Part shown: positions 1 through 12,345 of the stretch, one piece after another
How positions within the stretch are numbered: the first letter of the stretch is position 1
Layout of the letters: every line of letters begins with the position of its first letter
Assembly (NCBI GenBank): GCA_028673005.1
Contig: CM054113.1
Location: forward strand, 40,428,117 to 40,492,116
DNA length: 64,000 nt
From: Tanypteryx hageni
Taxonomy: Eukaryota; Arthropoda; Insecta; Odonata; Petaluridae
Direction: 5' to 3'
The notes under the pieces: generated by a model
The model's input: the letters and a program-made list of their open reading frames with translations, nothing else
Databases searched by the model: none
Told to the model about the DNA's origin: nothing
Made by a program: the position numbers and the translations under genes

Positions 1-299
1 TTATTATTATTATTCATTTTTCAATCGTTTTCAAACATTTAGGGTTGATAGGTAGCGTGTCTGTCCCTCAATGCCGAGTCGGTGCATGGAAACCGTCCTC
101 TCGCTTTTTCATCATTTTTTGCCGTTGCATAGTTCCGTGTCCGAGCTGCCGATAAACGCACGATAAAATATTAATATAATAAATCTCGGGATCAAATCTC
201 CCGAGAGAAGTCATTGGTTTCGACATGACCATTTCGTGTGCGCCTTTTAATGTTCCCCGTTTCGTCTCCGTTTCTCTATCATAACGTAATCTTCCATCA

Positions 300-560
300 C
301 CCTGTAACTTTCCATCGCTGAAGCAAAGGCTCTTCTCGTCGTTCGAGCAAGGTCCAAGCCAAGTCCATCCCCGGCCGCCGTAACGTCCCCATTGGTCCGC
401 GCGAGGAGGTTTGTTCGAGATAACGTAGTTCAGCGGTCGGGGAGCGGAGATTGAGGGAGTGTGACGGGGTTTGATCGTTTCGAGAGGGAAGTCTCTCCTC
501 GCCTGCAGATTTCGCTTCCTCATTGGTGCGCATCGCGATCGCACTTTCCGCTCCGAGTCC
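300..560. promoter_or_regulatory. CpG-rich block with two inverted CCAAT boxes in SCaMC intron
   Basis: This ~260-bp block is clearly richer in G+C and CpG than the AT-rich DNA around it, and carries two CCAAT boxes on the minus strand (CATTGG near 390 and 520), each followed by CpG runs. It lies in the large intron between the helix-1 exon and exon 2. Long frames on both strands here (minus 68-544, plus 461-691) show no recognisable protein and are taken as chance frames in GC-rich sequence. It may be an internal or antisense promoter. Copies are at 28268-28528 and 55327-55587. Confidence 0.2.
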
Positions 561-735
561 TAATAGCGATTAATAGACTTGCAATTTGCATATCAACCAG
601 TGCAAGTGATTTTGACATGAAAATTTACCGACGCCGGAAAATATCATCAGCGAGCTTCACTAAAGGCTTATTAGTTCTCTATTATAGATAGGGTTTCTTT
701 AGGTCCACGCCGAAATCCTAAGACCTTTAATTACG

Positions 736-920
736 GTCAGACCCCGATTTAGCGCCACCGTTTGTCCATCACTGCCTTTGACGCTAAAGCGGCGGTGGCG
801 ATAAATCGAGGTATATGCTAGCTCTATTTCATCATAAGATGGAAGTTTTGTTCACGACGATTCATGGGCGGTAAGCAGGAGTGGCACTATATGGGGAGGG
901 GTGGTAAATAGGGGTCTGAC
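736..920. mobile_element. Small inverted-repeat element (MITE-like), unit 1
   Basis: The ends form a terminal inverted repeat: GTCAGACCCCGATTTA at 736-751 and the reverse complement of GTCAGACCCCTATTTA at 905-920 (15 of 16 match). An inner inverted repeat, CGATTTAGCGCCACCG against CGGTGGCGATAAATCG, gives a second hairpin. The flanks read TACG and TATA, so no clear target duplication is visible and the superfamily is not assigned. Confidence 0.6.
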
Positions 921-2429
921 TATATATTTTAATGGATGCGACGTTGAGTTGTTGAATACCAAACTTCTAATTTAAATCATGCACGGTAATTACTTGAAAA
1001 AATACTTGAATTGGAACGAAATACCAATAACCTAAAAAAGCATGAAGAATTTCGTGGTATTTATGTTGTATTAAATGTGATGATATTGTATTTTTTGTGA
1101 AAAACTCATTTCTATTGGGCTGGTTTCTAAAGGAAACAGCCTAATGAAATGGTCCTATCTGTGTGTGTCCCCTATTAACAACTTTTGCATCAATGGGCAG
1201 ATTTTCATGAAACTTGTTGGTATGAGGCTTGTGCAAAAATTGAAGTATCAAATCCATCCTACAGGGATGTTTTCTTTAATACTTTAAAATATCTTAAAAT
1301 TCTGATATCGGAGTGAGGTTTGTCCTGTTCTAAGGGGAAAAGAATTTAAATTCCAAATATTAACTCCGAATTTTGATAATTTATCCTAATGTATTGAATT
1401 ATTACTAAAACAGAGTTTTTACGTTGTAAGTCGCATTTTATCGGTTTGTTGCCATGGAGACGATTATTTCCTAACTCGGCTTGAGCATAGATGAGTGAAC
1501 AAATCTGTTATTTTCTATTTCACTTGACTACCCTTCAGCAATGAACAGATGATTCACACATATCAGTGTATAAACAGTAACATTTATCAAATGAAATATA
1601 TGGAAAATACGAGAGAAAGAAAATTTGACATTGCTATTAATATTTTAAACCTGATAATGCTCTATTAATTTGATTTCCAGAGAATTCCTTGGAATCACTA
1701 ACACTTTTCTTGTCAATATAAGTAATAAAATCGGAACGTCAGCTATGGGAAACCAGCCTGCATATGTCCTGGTTTGGACTTCTTGTTCTAATTGCAATAA
1801 AGTATAAATATCTGAAATTCTCTGATCAAAGTTGGCGCTGATAATAAAAACTCGGGGTAATTTGGCATTATTAAAAATCATGTGTTGAAATATCATCAAA
1901 TAGGCATATAAATGTATTTTTGATATATATTTTTGAATATTACTATTGTAATTAAAACAACAAATACATTAATAAAATATATATTAATAATGAGTGGAGA
2001 CTATGGCAAAGATAAAGAAAGGAAACAACTCCTATACCGTTGTTCAATAAAATATTTTGATAGATAAAATGTAAAACTTAACATCTGAATGATTAATAGC
2101 TGGCTGAAATAAAATCTGCTACTAAATTGAGTAATCTTTATGAACAAAGCGGTTTAAGCAAATTCTCACTCTTCCTTCTTCTCCACCCTTGTCTCATTGC
2201 AGTGTTGAAGCATTCGAAACACCCTGAATGTCAAAGTCCCTCGCAATTCGGTATAAAAATGAAATACATACATACATCAGGAAAAATATGACGCAAAAGT
2301 ATTTTATGAAGAAAAAAATTGCATTTTACCAAATTTGTTCCCAATACTAATTAGAAGTTCAGATAATCATAACTGTAGATGTTAAAAGAACTTACCACTT
2401 TAGACTTATCTTTCTGGAATTTATTTCAG
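921..2429. other. SCaMC intron sequence, no gene
   Basis: This is AT-rich intronic DNA. A short imperfect hairpin lies near 1108-1152 (GGCTGGTTTC, loop, GGAAACAGCC). The minus-strand frame 1645-1899 (84 codons) has no recognised motif and is probably chance. The segment ends at the acceptor TTATTTCAG of exon 2. Counterparts are at 28889-30397 and 55948-57456. Confidence 0.7.
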
Positions 2430-4192
<1,763 letters not shown>

Positions 4193-4312
4193 TTAGGATG
4201 TTTTATTTATTTAAAGAAATTGTGTTTAAATTCATAAGTATTCTATTTGACTTGAAAGGCTTTCGCAGCGTTGCTGAATGCTGGTGGAGGGTTACGGGTT
4301 TCGCTGCGTTGG

Positions 4313-4870
4313 CGGCCCCTTCATCCGGCGGAACTAAAAAACCGAAAGAGAAACCTTCGGGGGAACGACCAAAGCCCACAGCCTACGCAAAAATTCCCTT
4401 CATCGCCGGGACATCAGAACGCATAGCCAGGGTTCTACGAAAAGAAAATATCGTCGTCCGTTTTAACACGCTAAGAAAAGTAAAAGAAGAACTTCCGTCT
4501 GCGAAAGATGCACTCGACCCGCTAACATCTGAAGGAGTCCACAGGATTCCAAGCAGCTGCGGACACGTATACGTCGGACAAACAGGACGATCCATTCGCT
4601 GCCGCTTAGCCGAACATAAACGGGCCATGATGAATAAGAAATGGAGGGAGTCGGCCATAGCGGAACACTTCACCTCCGGCCCGGGACATAAAATCACGCT
4701 CGAGGAAACGCAATTGCTCGCGAAAGAAGATCGATATTTTCCGAGGTGAATTCGCGAAGCTATTGAAATCGAAAAACATCCATTCAATTTCAACCGGGAC
4801 GACGGTTTGCACATCAGCCCAACATGGAAGCGACTCTTCCAACGGAAACGTGAAAGGGAAGAAAAATACG
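4313..4870 (+). pseudogene. GIY-YIG endonuclease fragment in left Penelope repeat, unit 1
   Basis: The frame encodes the C-terminal part of a Penelope polyprotein: a basic lead-in, then GVHRIPSSCGHVYVGQTGRS, a conserved EH pair, and a NRDDG/W segment near the end. GIY-YIG nucleases nick target DNA in Penelope retrotransposition. Compared with the right copy (11800-12100) it has a TGA at 4747-4749 and loses one cysteine of the CSC pair (SSC). The first tyrosine of the GIY motif is histidine. The tail also shifts frame near 4865. It cannot be functional. The long minus-strand frames over it (4383-4931 and 4606-4917) are shadows. Confidence 0.85.
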
Positions 4871-5348
4871 TTGGAGCAACCGCCAAAGAGAAAGGGATAG
4901 CAACTCGAACGAGCCAATCAGCGATGGACAACGGTTAAACTAGGAAGACCGAGCGGATATAAAAGCTGATCCCTACCATCGGATCTCATCGATCGGCTCA
5001 TCGAAAACATTGATCGATCGATCAATCGATCATTCGCCGGCTTATGGTCAGCGACTCAACAATAACGAACTCCTCTAGCTATTCCGTTGCTCTGGCTGGT
5101 GTTTGGAAAATCCCCCTGGGGAGGAAGTACTGTAATCCGCTGTGGCCCAGACCTACCAGGGCCTTCTAAGCGTGACCAGGATCTACTCAGGGGTAAACCG
5201 CACGCCTTGCTGCGAGCGGAGCACCTGGGGGAACCTTGCACGGTCACACTTTCTCTCTTGCAGCGGGGGGTGGCTAACATAGGTCCACCTTCTCACCCGC
5301 ACATCGTGTTCTTTTGACTATTCGGACAGGTGGCAGTTGGTAGGCTAG

Positions 5349-6953
5349 AGGGGAAGGGCTTCAGCCCCCTCAACTTTAAACCCGCTCTGCGAAATATCGC
5401 TGCTCAGATCACCGCCGGCAAAAAAGGTACAACATAGGACGATTCCTCCTAGGACGAACGTCGATACATCATTACCCAGTAATATCAAACACATCCTCTT
5501 CGGAAAAGATTTTAAGATTGACGCCGGTCCAAACGACCGGAAAATTGACTCCCAATATCTGAGATCGAAAGACCGGCTAGTAATTCTTGACAGCACACCA
5601 AGCCAAGGGAAACCAACTGACGAAGGCCTTTTCAAGGGCCAAAACAACAACGATAACTCCCAACTAGCCCCTATCCAAGAGGATGCTGATACACGAGCTA
5701 GAAAGTCCATTGGCACGGGCACCTTTCAACAGCCAAAGAAGAAGCGGAAGACAAAATTTAAGCCATACTTCACCGCTGCCGAGACTATTGCCGTCCAACA
5801 CTAAACGGTAGAAAGCAACAACCGCTACGACCCGCTCCTCAGAGACGCTAATACAGACGTCACTCCGGGGCCTGCTTCTAGCTCCCCTCCCGCCGAGCCA
5901 TCCCAGACAAGTCTACCTAAGCCGCCAGCAATTCTATTATATGAATTGGCAGACTTCCGACAATTTATAACAGCCGTCATGAGTGTCATAAAGGACCACT
6001 CTTTCCAAGTGACATCACGTAGGCAATATACCAGGCTACAGCTAACCAATATAGAAGACCACAAAAGTGTGCAGACTATGTTAAGAGAAGAACAAGCACA
6101 GTTCTCCACCTGGGGAACCAAAGAGGAAAAAACCCTTAGCTTTACCATAAGAGGGCTTTATACAATAATGGAAGAATCTTATCTCAAGGAAATTCTGGAG
6201 GACATGAAGGTTCCAGTCTTACGCACTCGTCAGATTCGCCGAGCTTACAAATCACCCCTAGGGACATTCGTAGTATCAACCCTCGCCACAGCCCAAGGAT
6301 GGGACCCAAAAGATTTCCTCCGATGGACTTCCATCGGGAATTTTTGAGTCCACATTCTACGATACCGACATGAAGAACCACAGATGTGCTTCCAATGCAA
6401 TCGTTTCGGACATTCATCAACGTTCTGCCCAGCGGCACCTCGATGCTATAACTGTGGCGGCCTCCACCTGAAGAAAACCTGCCCGAAGAAAAAGGAGGAT
6501 GGTCCTGCCACATGCTGTAACTGTGGAGGCCAACATCCCGCCTTCTATAAGACCTGCCCGGTATACCAACGAGAGGCAAGGAAATGGTTTAAATCGCTGG
6601 AAACCTCTCAGCCCCAGATGGCACCCCCTGCCTATATACCGGAACCAGCTCCAAGAGGCAACGCTTGGGGCAGCAAAAGAAAGAACGCAGCACATCCACA
6701 CCAAAATTCGGACTTCCCACCACTCCTGCCTCCCGCAGCCACAAACGGCGAGACGATACAGGAACCCAACGTCACCCTTCGCCACAGACAGATACCACCT
6801 CAACCTGAACCAACTACAGATAATCCATCTTTCCTCCCGTCAACGGATTCGGCCCTAACCTCCCTCCTTACATCAGTCCTGCAGAAACAAATCGCGGCCC
6901 TTGGACAAGTGCTTGCCCAACTGTCCGGCCAAATACTGACTATGCATGGATAA
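5349..6953 (+). pseudogene. Non-LTR ORF1 (gag-like, CCHC zinc knuckles), broken, unit 1
   Basis: One reading frame runs from an upstream TAG (5346-5348) to TAA 6951-6953, broken by in-frame TAA at 5802-5804 and TGA at 6345-6347. Before the first break is a basic PKKKRK stretch (possible nuclear localisation). The middle part (5946-6347) resembles the pre-C2HC region of insect non-LTR gag, ending in SPLGTFVVSTLATAQG. After 6384 come three cysteine knuckles (CFQCNRFGHSSTFC, CYNCGGLHLKKTC, CCNCGGQHPAFYKTC), as in Jockey/R1 ORF1. Such proteins bind element RNA. A proline-rich tail follows. No convincing ATG start is visible. Frames on the opposite strand over this region are shadows. Confidence 0.85.
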
Positions 6954-7275
6954 GAACACCCAGCTCTCCGGAATAGTCCTTATCACCTGGAACTGCAACG
7001 GTGGTATAAGAACAAAAACACCTGAACTGCTAGCTTTCCTCCAGGGAAACAACGTCGCAGTAGCTCTTATACACGAAACACACCTTAAGCCATCTTGGAA
7101 ATGGGCGGCACCCGGATTCAAGGTATTTCGAACAGACAGGGAGGGCAGACTAGGAGGAGGAACAGCCATCCTTGTTAGAGAGGACATTTCAGCATATGAA
7201 GTAACGATTCCACAGAAAAGACATCGGAAGCTACAGCCGCCATTCTTCATACAGCGAGTGGACCTGTCCAATTAG
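6946..7275 (+). pseudogene. Non-LTR ORF2 N-terminus: APE-type endonuclease fragment, unit 1
   Basis: The ATG lies inside the last codons of ORF1, giving the 8-base overlap ATGGATAA common between ORF1 and ORF2 of such elements. The 109 codons contain the start of an AP-endonuclease-like domain: TWNCNGG, an ETHL block carrying the catalytic glutamate, and a DREGRLGGGTAILVR block. It ends at TAG after about half of the endonuclease. The remaining catalytic Asp/His blocks and the entire reverse transcriptase are absent. Confidence 0.85.
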
Positions 7276-7362
7276 CATCCTGCTACCTCCCAGCCCAGCC
7301 ACTGAAAGCTTAACCGCACAGTAGTTGAAAGCTCTCACTTAGGCAAATTCATACAGCTGACG

Positions 7363-7822
7363 GGATCTCATTTCATCTCCTGAAGATGCAGACTGCAATG
7401 TATGCGAAACGTCGAGAGCCAGAAATGCCGCCAACGCAGCGAAACCCAAAAACCTCCACCAGCATTCAGCAACGCTGCGAAAGCCTTCAACTCAAATTGA
7501 TATCCCTCTACGGGGAGAACATCCAGAGGAATTGAAGGAGATTCGAGCGTCTCCACAAACAGAAGTGCAAGCTTTTGTCATCACTCGCCTTTTTCAACAA
7601 GCCAAGCACTCCTGCGTAAACGCATACGCTCCACGAGTTACGCGCTTCTCCAATGCGCTCATAATCTCTATCATCACCACCTAGAGCTCGCCTCCGTTAT
7701 GTCTCACGAAGACTGAGAACAAAGCGACCATATCACCACCACCTCAACCAAAACCCAGTGGTCTTTCAAGGATAAGCAGGTTAAGAAATTTTAAAATCTC
7801 CATAAGAATCAACATCCAGATC
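7363..7822 (+). mobile_element. Penelope left-repeat end and ORF leader
   Basis: Positions 7366-7480 repeat 12246-12350, the element's own 3' terminus. Beyond it, 7490-7822 leads into the N-terminal part of the polyprotein but holds many stops in all frames and no recognisable domain. Counterparts are at 35331-35790 and 62390-62849. Confidence 0.7.
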
Positions 7823-8560
7823 GGACGCCGAGCCACGACTAGATGATTTACAACCTAACGGACATCAATTTCTCCGATGCAGCAAAATCAGTCTTAGCGA
7901 AAGGTCTGAACATCGCTATTGCTCCCAACAAAATATCTAATGAAGAAATTGTCTGGGAGTGGAAGCGGCCATCCGAAATCTGAATTCTGAATCTGAGGTG
8001 GCGCGTATTATTCGTAAAGCAAGACCACCATCCTCCAACATCTCAACAGCCGAAAGGCAGGCCATCAAAGTTTTGAAAAACAACAAAAGCATCTTGATTT
8101 TACAGGCAGATAAGCGAAACGCCACCTTAATCATCTCCTCGGAGGATTACGACGAGAAGATCCGCAATCTGCTGGACGATCCAACTTACTCCACACTCAA
8201 AGGCGACCCGACGATGAAAACCGAAAGGAAAAACATAGAGCTGATTAAGAAACCCTCTATACATATATAAACCAAAGTAACCTACCGTCGTCATCATCCA
8301 GGCCTACACGACTATATGGGTTACCAAAAATACACAAGAACGACGTTCCTCTGAGACACATCGTCCGCGCCATCGGCTCCCCAACATATCGGGCTGTCAA
8401 AATACTTCGCACGCAGCTTACAGACGTACGCAGGCGGAACGGAATCGCACGTGAAGAATTCAGCACATTTTATAGAAAGGCAAAACGACAAGAAAGTATC
8501 GGAGAACGATATTCTAGTAAGCTTTGACGTGATCTCACTCTTCACTAAGGTTCCCATAAA
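7823..8560 (+). pseudogene. Penelope reverse-transcriptase N-terminal block, first (extra) copy, unit 1
   Basis: This 738-bp block starts GGACGCCGAGCC and ends just before the same 12 bases at 8561, so it is the first half of a diverged tandem duplication inside the element. It encodes the PLE region before the palm: VEAAIRNLNSE, RIIRKARPPSSNISTAERQA, a KNNKSILILQADKRNATLII stretch, and SFDVISLFTKVP (palm motif A, aspartate in FDV) at its end. Stops and short indels break the frame. Confidence 0.8.
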
Positions 8561-9565
8561 GGACGCCGAGCCATGAAAAGACGATTTACATCCTAACGGA
8601 CGTCAATTTCTCCGATGCAGCAAAATCAGTCTTAGCGAAAGGTCTGAACTTCGCTATCGCTCCCAACAAAATACCTAAGGAAGAAATTGTCGTGGGAGTG
8701 GAAGCGGCCATCCGAAATCTGAAATCGAACCAAGCAGAAGAAATGCGCCAAGAGGTGGCGCATATTATTCGTAAAGCAAGACCGCCAACCTCCAACATCT
8801 CAACAGCCGAAAGTCAGGCCTTCACAGATTTGAAAAACAAGAAAAGTATCGTGATTTTATCGTCTGATAAGGGAAACGCCACCGTAATCATCTCCAAGGA
8901 GGACTACGACGAGAAGATCCGCAATTTGCTGGACAATCCAACTTACTCCACACTAAAAGGCGACCCGACGATGAAAACCGAAAGGAAAATCCGAGAGTTG
9001 ATTTAGAAATCCTCAATACCTATTTAAGACCAACGGAATTTACTGCCGTCATCATCCAGGCCTCCACAACTGTTTGGGTTACCAAAAATACACAAGAACG
9101 ACGTTCCTCTGAGACCCATCGTCAGCGCCATCGGCTCCCCAACACATCGGCTGTCAAAATACTTCGCACGCAGCTTACAGACGTACGTAGGCGGAACGGA
9201 ATCGCACGTGAAGAATTCAGCACATTTCATAGAAAGGCTAAACGACATGAAAGTTTCGGAGAACGATATTCTTGTAAGCTTTGACGTGACCTCACTCTTC
9301 ACTAAGGTTCCTATAAAGGACTCCATCGAAATCTTGAAGGAGCTTATACATCATGGACTGCCGGTAGACTATCCGTAGTTAACAGAATTCTGCCTCACCA
9401 ACAACTACTTCCTGTGGAACGGACAATTTTACGACCAGAAGGAGGGAGCAGATATGGTCTGTCCTCTATCCCCCGTCATAGCCAATCTATATATGGAGCA
9501 TTTCTAGTCTAAGGCGCTAGTATCATGTGGTCCTCAACCTTCATGCTGGCTGCGTTACGTGGATG
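8561..9565 (+). pseudogene. Penelope reverse transcriptase, main block, unit 1
   Basis: A single frame (8692 to 9565) reads through most of the PLE reverse transcriptase: RPPQLFGLPKIHKNDVPLRP, then SFDVTSLFTKVP (motif A), GADMVCPLSP (motif B, altered from the usual GxxMGSPLSP), and LRYVDA at the very end, where the second aspartate of YVDD has been lost to an insertion at 9566. In-frame stops lie at 9004-9006, 9376-9378 and 9505-9507, with one more near 9025. This is the better preserved of the two tandem blocks. Confidence 0.85.
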
Positions 9566-11220
9566 CAGGGGTATGAAACTCTTATGGGAGAATAGATTCC
9601 CAGCTTTTACACGTAGTTCACCATGCTAAGGTGTCCGCGATAGGCGCTGCAGTCGCAGTCGGCTCTCTCTCTCACTCATTTTCAACCTCTATTTCTCTCT
9701 CTCTCTCTCTCTCTCTCTACCGCATCACCACAGCGCCACACGTTCCTTGTGTCTCGTAACGGAACAGCGGCCATTTTTCTTGAAAAAAGTTGGCCATTGC
9801 TTATTGAGAGGTTGTCAGTTACTCTGATTTTGTCAAGTAGATATATAGTAGATATGCATTCATCACTGTTTAAGAAAACGTGACGGAATGATTTTGTTCT
9901 GATGTCCAATCAACAGGTAAATCTTAAAAATATCATATATTTTTGAAAAAAAGATTAACGAAATAGTTCTACGAATAGTTATGTGAATTCGTTTTGTGAG
10001 AATGCTTTTATATTTTCTTAACAGATACCTCCAATGGATATATCTTCTAGGAAGGAAGGAAAGAAATTTCTCTCTTTTGTTGGTGTACGAGAAGCATTTT
10101 GAGAGGAAATATTTCTCATTTTCAGGTGTTAAGCCTCGCTTACTTCACCTAGCTGTGTCGTCCATTGCCCAGGCCGTGAATATGGTTCGTGTCAGTTCAC
10201 AAAATAAGCAGTAATTTTCTGTATAAAACTTCTCGCGGTTATCAGTAGATTATAGTGAGTTTTATAAGTTAAACTGCAACAGAGACGCCAGAGGATAGAA
10301 TTGTGCTTGTAATAGAATGAAATAAGTGTACCATAGCGATGTCTCATTGTTTTAATTTGAAATATTTTGAATTTACAGAAATTGTTAACTTGAATATTTC
10401 TTGTTTCTCATTATGCATTTGTTTATAATCCTAGACATAATTCTTCTTTGTTTCAAAACATTTAGAAATATGTATATATTTTTCGATCGAGAAATTGAAA
10501 TCTCTATATCAAAAGTTTTCCTTATTATATGATGAATACATATAGATCTTAAATGGTCTAACTGTAACTGCTGTGAACACGTAAACGTCAGCAAATACAA
10601 CTGTGCTTGGAATAAATTATAGATAAAGTGCACATTTTCTAGTGCAATGTGATGTGTTTAATTTTACAAATGGTAATGTGATCATCATAGAAACATTGTT
10701 TATGGGCCGTAAGCGCATTTGCCTTATTTTACATTTATTGCAACATTTGAAGCATGCCCATTGCCTCCTGCATCAATTTCATTAGGTTTAGCATGTTTAA
10801 TGATTGACATTCTTAGAAATTCATTTTCGCTCTTTTTACAGGTGCAACAGAAAGAGAATGTGTTCCAGGGCCGAAGAAATCACTTTACAAATAGATTTTT
10901 GCTTGATCCACAAATTCATTCATGACGTGAAAGTTTGACGTTTTTCGTCGTCCACGTGAATTTCCTTTAAATACGTTTCATGCATAAAAGGTATTAACGT
11001 TATAAAATTCTGTTACAATAATTCATTTTTATATCTTGATTGTATAATATTTATGTAAAAATACCTCACTGTTATGTAATTTGATAATGACTTTGTACTC
11101 TCGTAATGTGTGATATATGGTAATAAGTTCTATTTCTTATATGCAATTTTTTCATTTAAGTCCATTTAATCTGTTAAATTTCTGTTAAGTTTCCGGTCTT
11201 TCCGTAGGGGTACTAGTCTT
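9566..11220. mobile_element. 1.65-kb insertion splitting the Penelope YVDD codons, unit 1
   Basis: Left of the insertion the Penelope frame stops at TACGTGGATG (9556-9565), and it resumes at TGCGTGAATG (11221-11230). The two 10-mers match at 8 positions and look like an aged target duplication. The insert is AT-rich, begins CAGGGGTATG, and has a (CT)n run and no long coding frame. No terminal inverted repeat or poly(A) was found, so its class is open. It holds several splice-like sites (donor after 9916; acceptors before 10025, 10126 and 10851). An AATAAA lies near 10613. Confidence 0.6.
9694..9718. repeat. (CT)n microsatellite, 25 bases in unit 1
   Basis: This is a pure dinucleotide run. 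The matching run in unit 2 (37669-37687) is 19 bases, the only length change between the units at a simple repeat. Confidence 0.9.
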
Positions 11221-12164
11221 TGCGTGAATGACACATTCGTCATTTGGCCCCATGGGACAAATAAACTTCATGAGTTCCACCGTCAACTCAACCAAGTCCA
11301 CCCGGCCATCCAGTTCACCATGGAAGTCGAAGAGAACGGCACCCTACCATTTCTCGACGTCATGGTGAAGAAGAGACCTGACGGAAGCCTTGGACACAGC
11401 GTATTTCGGAAAAAACGCATACTGACCGTTACCTGCATGCTGCCTCTCATCACCATCCTCAGCAGAAGGCATCAAAAATCAAGACCCTGATGCACCGAAA
11501 AAAGACGGTCTCCGATCCCGAGTCGCTAAAAGACGAAGAAGAGCATATAAGAAGGGCACTTATGAATAATGGCTACAGTCACCCCTTCATCCGGCGGAAC
11601 ATAAAACCGAAGCAAAAACCTTCGGTGGAACGACCAAAGCCCACAGCCTACGCAAAAATTCCCTTCATCGCCGGGACATCAGAACGCATAGACAGGGCTC
11701 TACAAAAAGAAAATATCGTCGTCCGTTCAAACACGCTAAGAAAAATAAAAGAAGAACTTCCGTCTGCGAAAGATGCACTCGGCCCGCTAACATCTGAAGG
11801 AGTCAACAGGATTCCATGCAGCTGCGGACACGTATATGTAGGACAAACGGGACGATCCATTCGCTGGCGCTTAGGCGAACATAATCGGGCCATGATGAAC
11901 AAGAATTGGACGGAGTCGGCCATAGCGGAGCACTTCACCTGCGGCCCGGTACATAAAAACTGGCTCGGGGAAACGAAATTGCTCGCGAAAGAAGATCGAT
12001 ATTTTCCGAGGTTAATTCGCGAAGCTATGAAAATCGAAAAACATCCAGTCAATTTCAACCGGGACGACGGTTTGCACATTAGCGCAACATGGAAGCGACT
12101 CTTCCAACGGAAACGTGAAAGGGAAGAAAATACGTTGGAGCAACCACCAAAGAGAAAAGGATAG
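11221..12164 (+). pseudogene. Penelope RT C-terminus and GIY-YIG endonuclease, unit 1
   Basis: After the insertion the frame continues NDTFVIWPHG (after the YVDD site) and an LPFLDVMV block. A one-base loss near 11415 (VFRK then a new frame) shifts it, after which 11416-12164 is open to TAG. The endonuclease has GVNRIPCSCGHVYVGQTGR, EH at about 11876-11881, SAIAEH, and the NRDDG segment, then a basic tail. Asparagine replaces the GIY tyrosine, which is important for catalysis in the family. Otherwise this is the best preserved endonuclease copy in the window. Confidence 0.87.
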
Positions 12165-12345
12165 CAACTCGAATGATCCAATCAGCGATGGACAACGGTT
12201 AAACTAGGAAGGCCGAGTGGATATAAAAGCAGATCCCTACAATCTGATCTCACTTCGTCTCCTCAAGATGCAGACTGCAATGTCTGCGAAACGTCTAGAG
12301 CCAGAAATGCCGCCAACGCAGGGAAACCCGAAAACCTCCACCAGC

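Larger units (their letters stand above)
4990..7362 (+). mobile_element. Non-LTR retroelement with gag and truncated ORF2 (HAL1-like), unit 1
   Basis: A 2,373-bp insertion splits the left Penelope repeat and is flanked by GGATCTCAT (4981-4989 and 7363-7371). The uninterrupted Penelope sequence at 12246 onward confirms the empty-site continuity. It has a 5' leader rich in GATC/ATCGATCG (4990-5060), a gag-type ORF1, an overlapping ORF2 start with an endonuclease N-terminus, then a short 3' tail (7276-7362) with no reverse transcriptase and no clear poly(A). Gag and endonuclease resemble Jockey/R1-type elements. The design is that of an internally deleted, trans-mobilised half-LINE. Confidence 0.8.
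4245..12345 (+). mobile_element. Composite Penelope-like element in SCaMC 3' region, unit 1
   Basis: An 8.1-kb insertion is flanked by the 15-bp direct repeat ATTCATAAGTATTCT (4230-4244 and 12346-12360). After removing two nested insertions (4990-7362 and 9566-11220) the order is: a ~60-bp inverted terminal piece (4252-4315, reverse complement of 7427-7489); a left repeat of ~0.77 kb carrying the GIY-YIG domain (4313-4989 plus 7363-7480); reverse-transcriptase blocks (7823-9565, internally duplicated); RT C-terminus and GIY-YIG endonuclease (11221-12164); and a right repeat ending at the target duplication. Such pseudo-LTRs, containing part of the ORF and an inverted tail, are typical of Penelope elements. 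Stops and frameshifts show that it is dead. Confidence 0.88.

Noticed and set aside
68..544. 158-codon minus-strand open frame, present in all units
   Set aside because: It has no recognisable domain, lies in GC-rich intronic DNA where stops are rare, and is open in other frames too. Repetition across units reflects the duplication, not selection.
4383..4931. 182-codon minus-strand frame (also at 11648-12181)
   Set aside because: It is the antisense shadow of the GIY-YIG endonuclease sequence. The plus strand has the family motifs.
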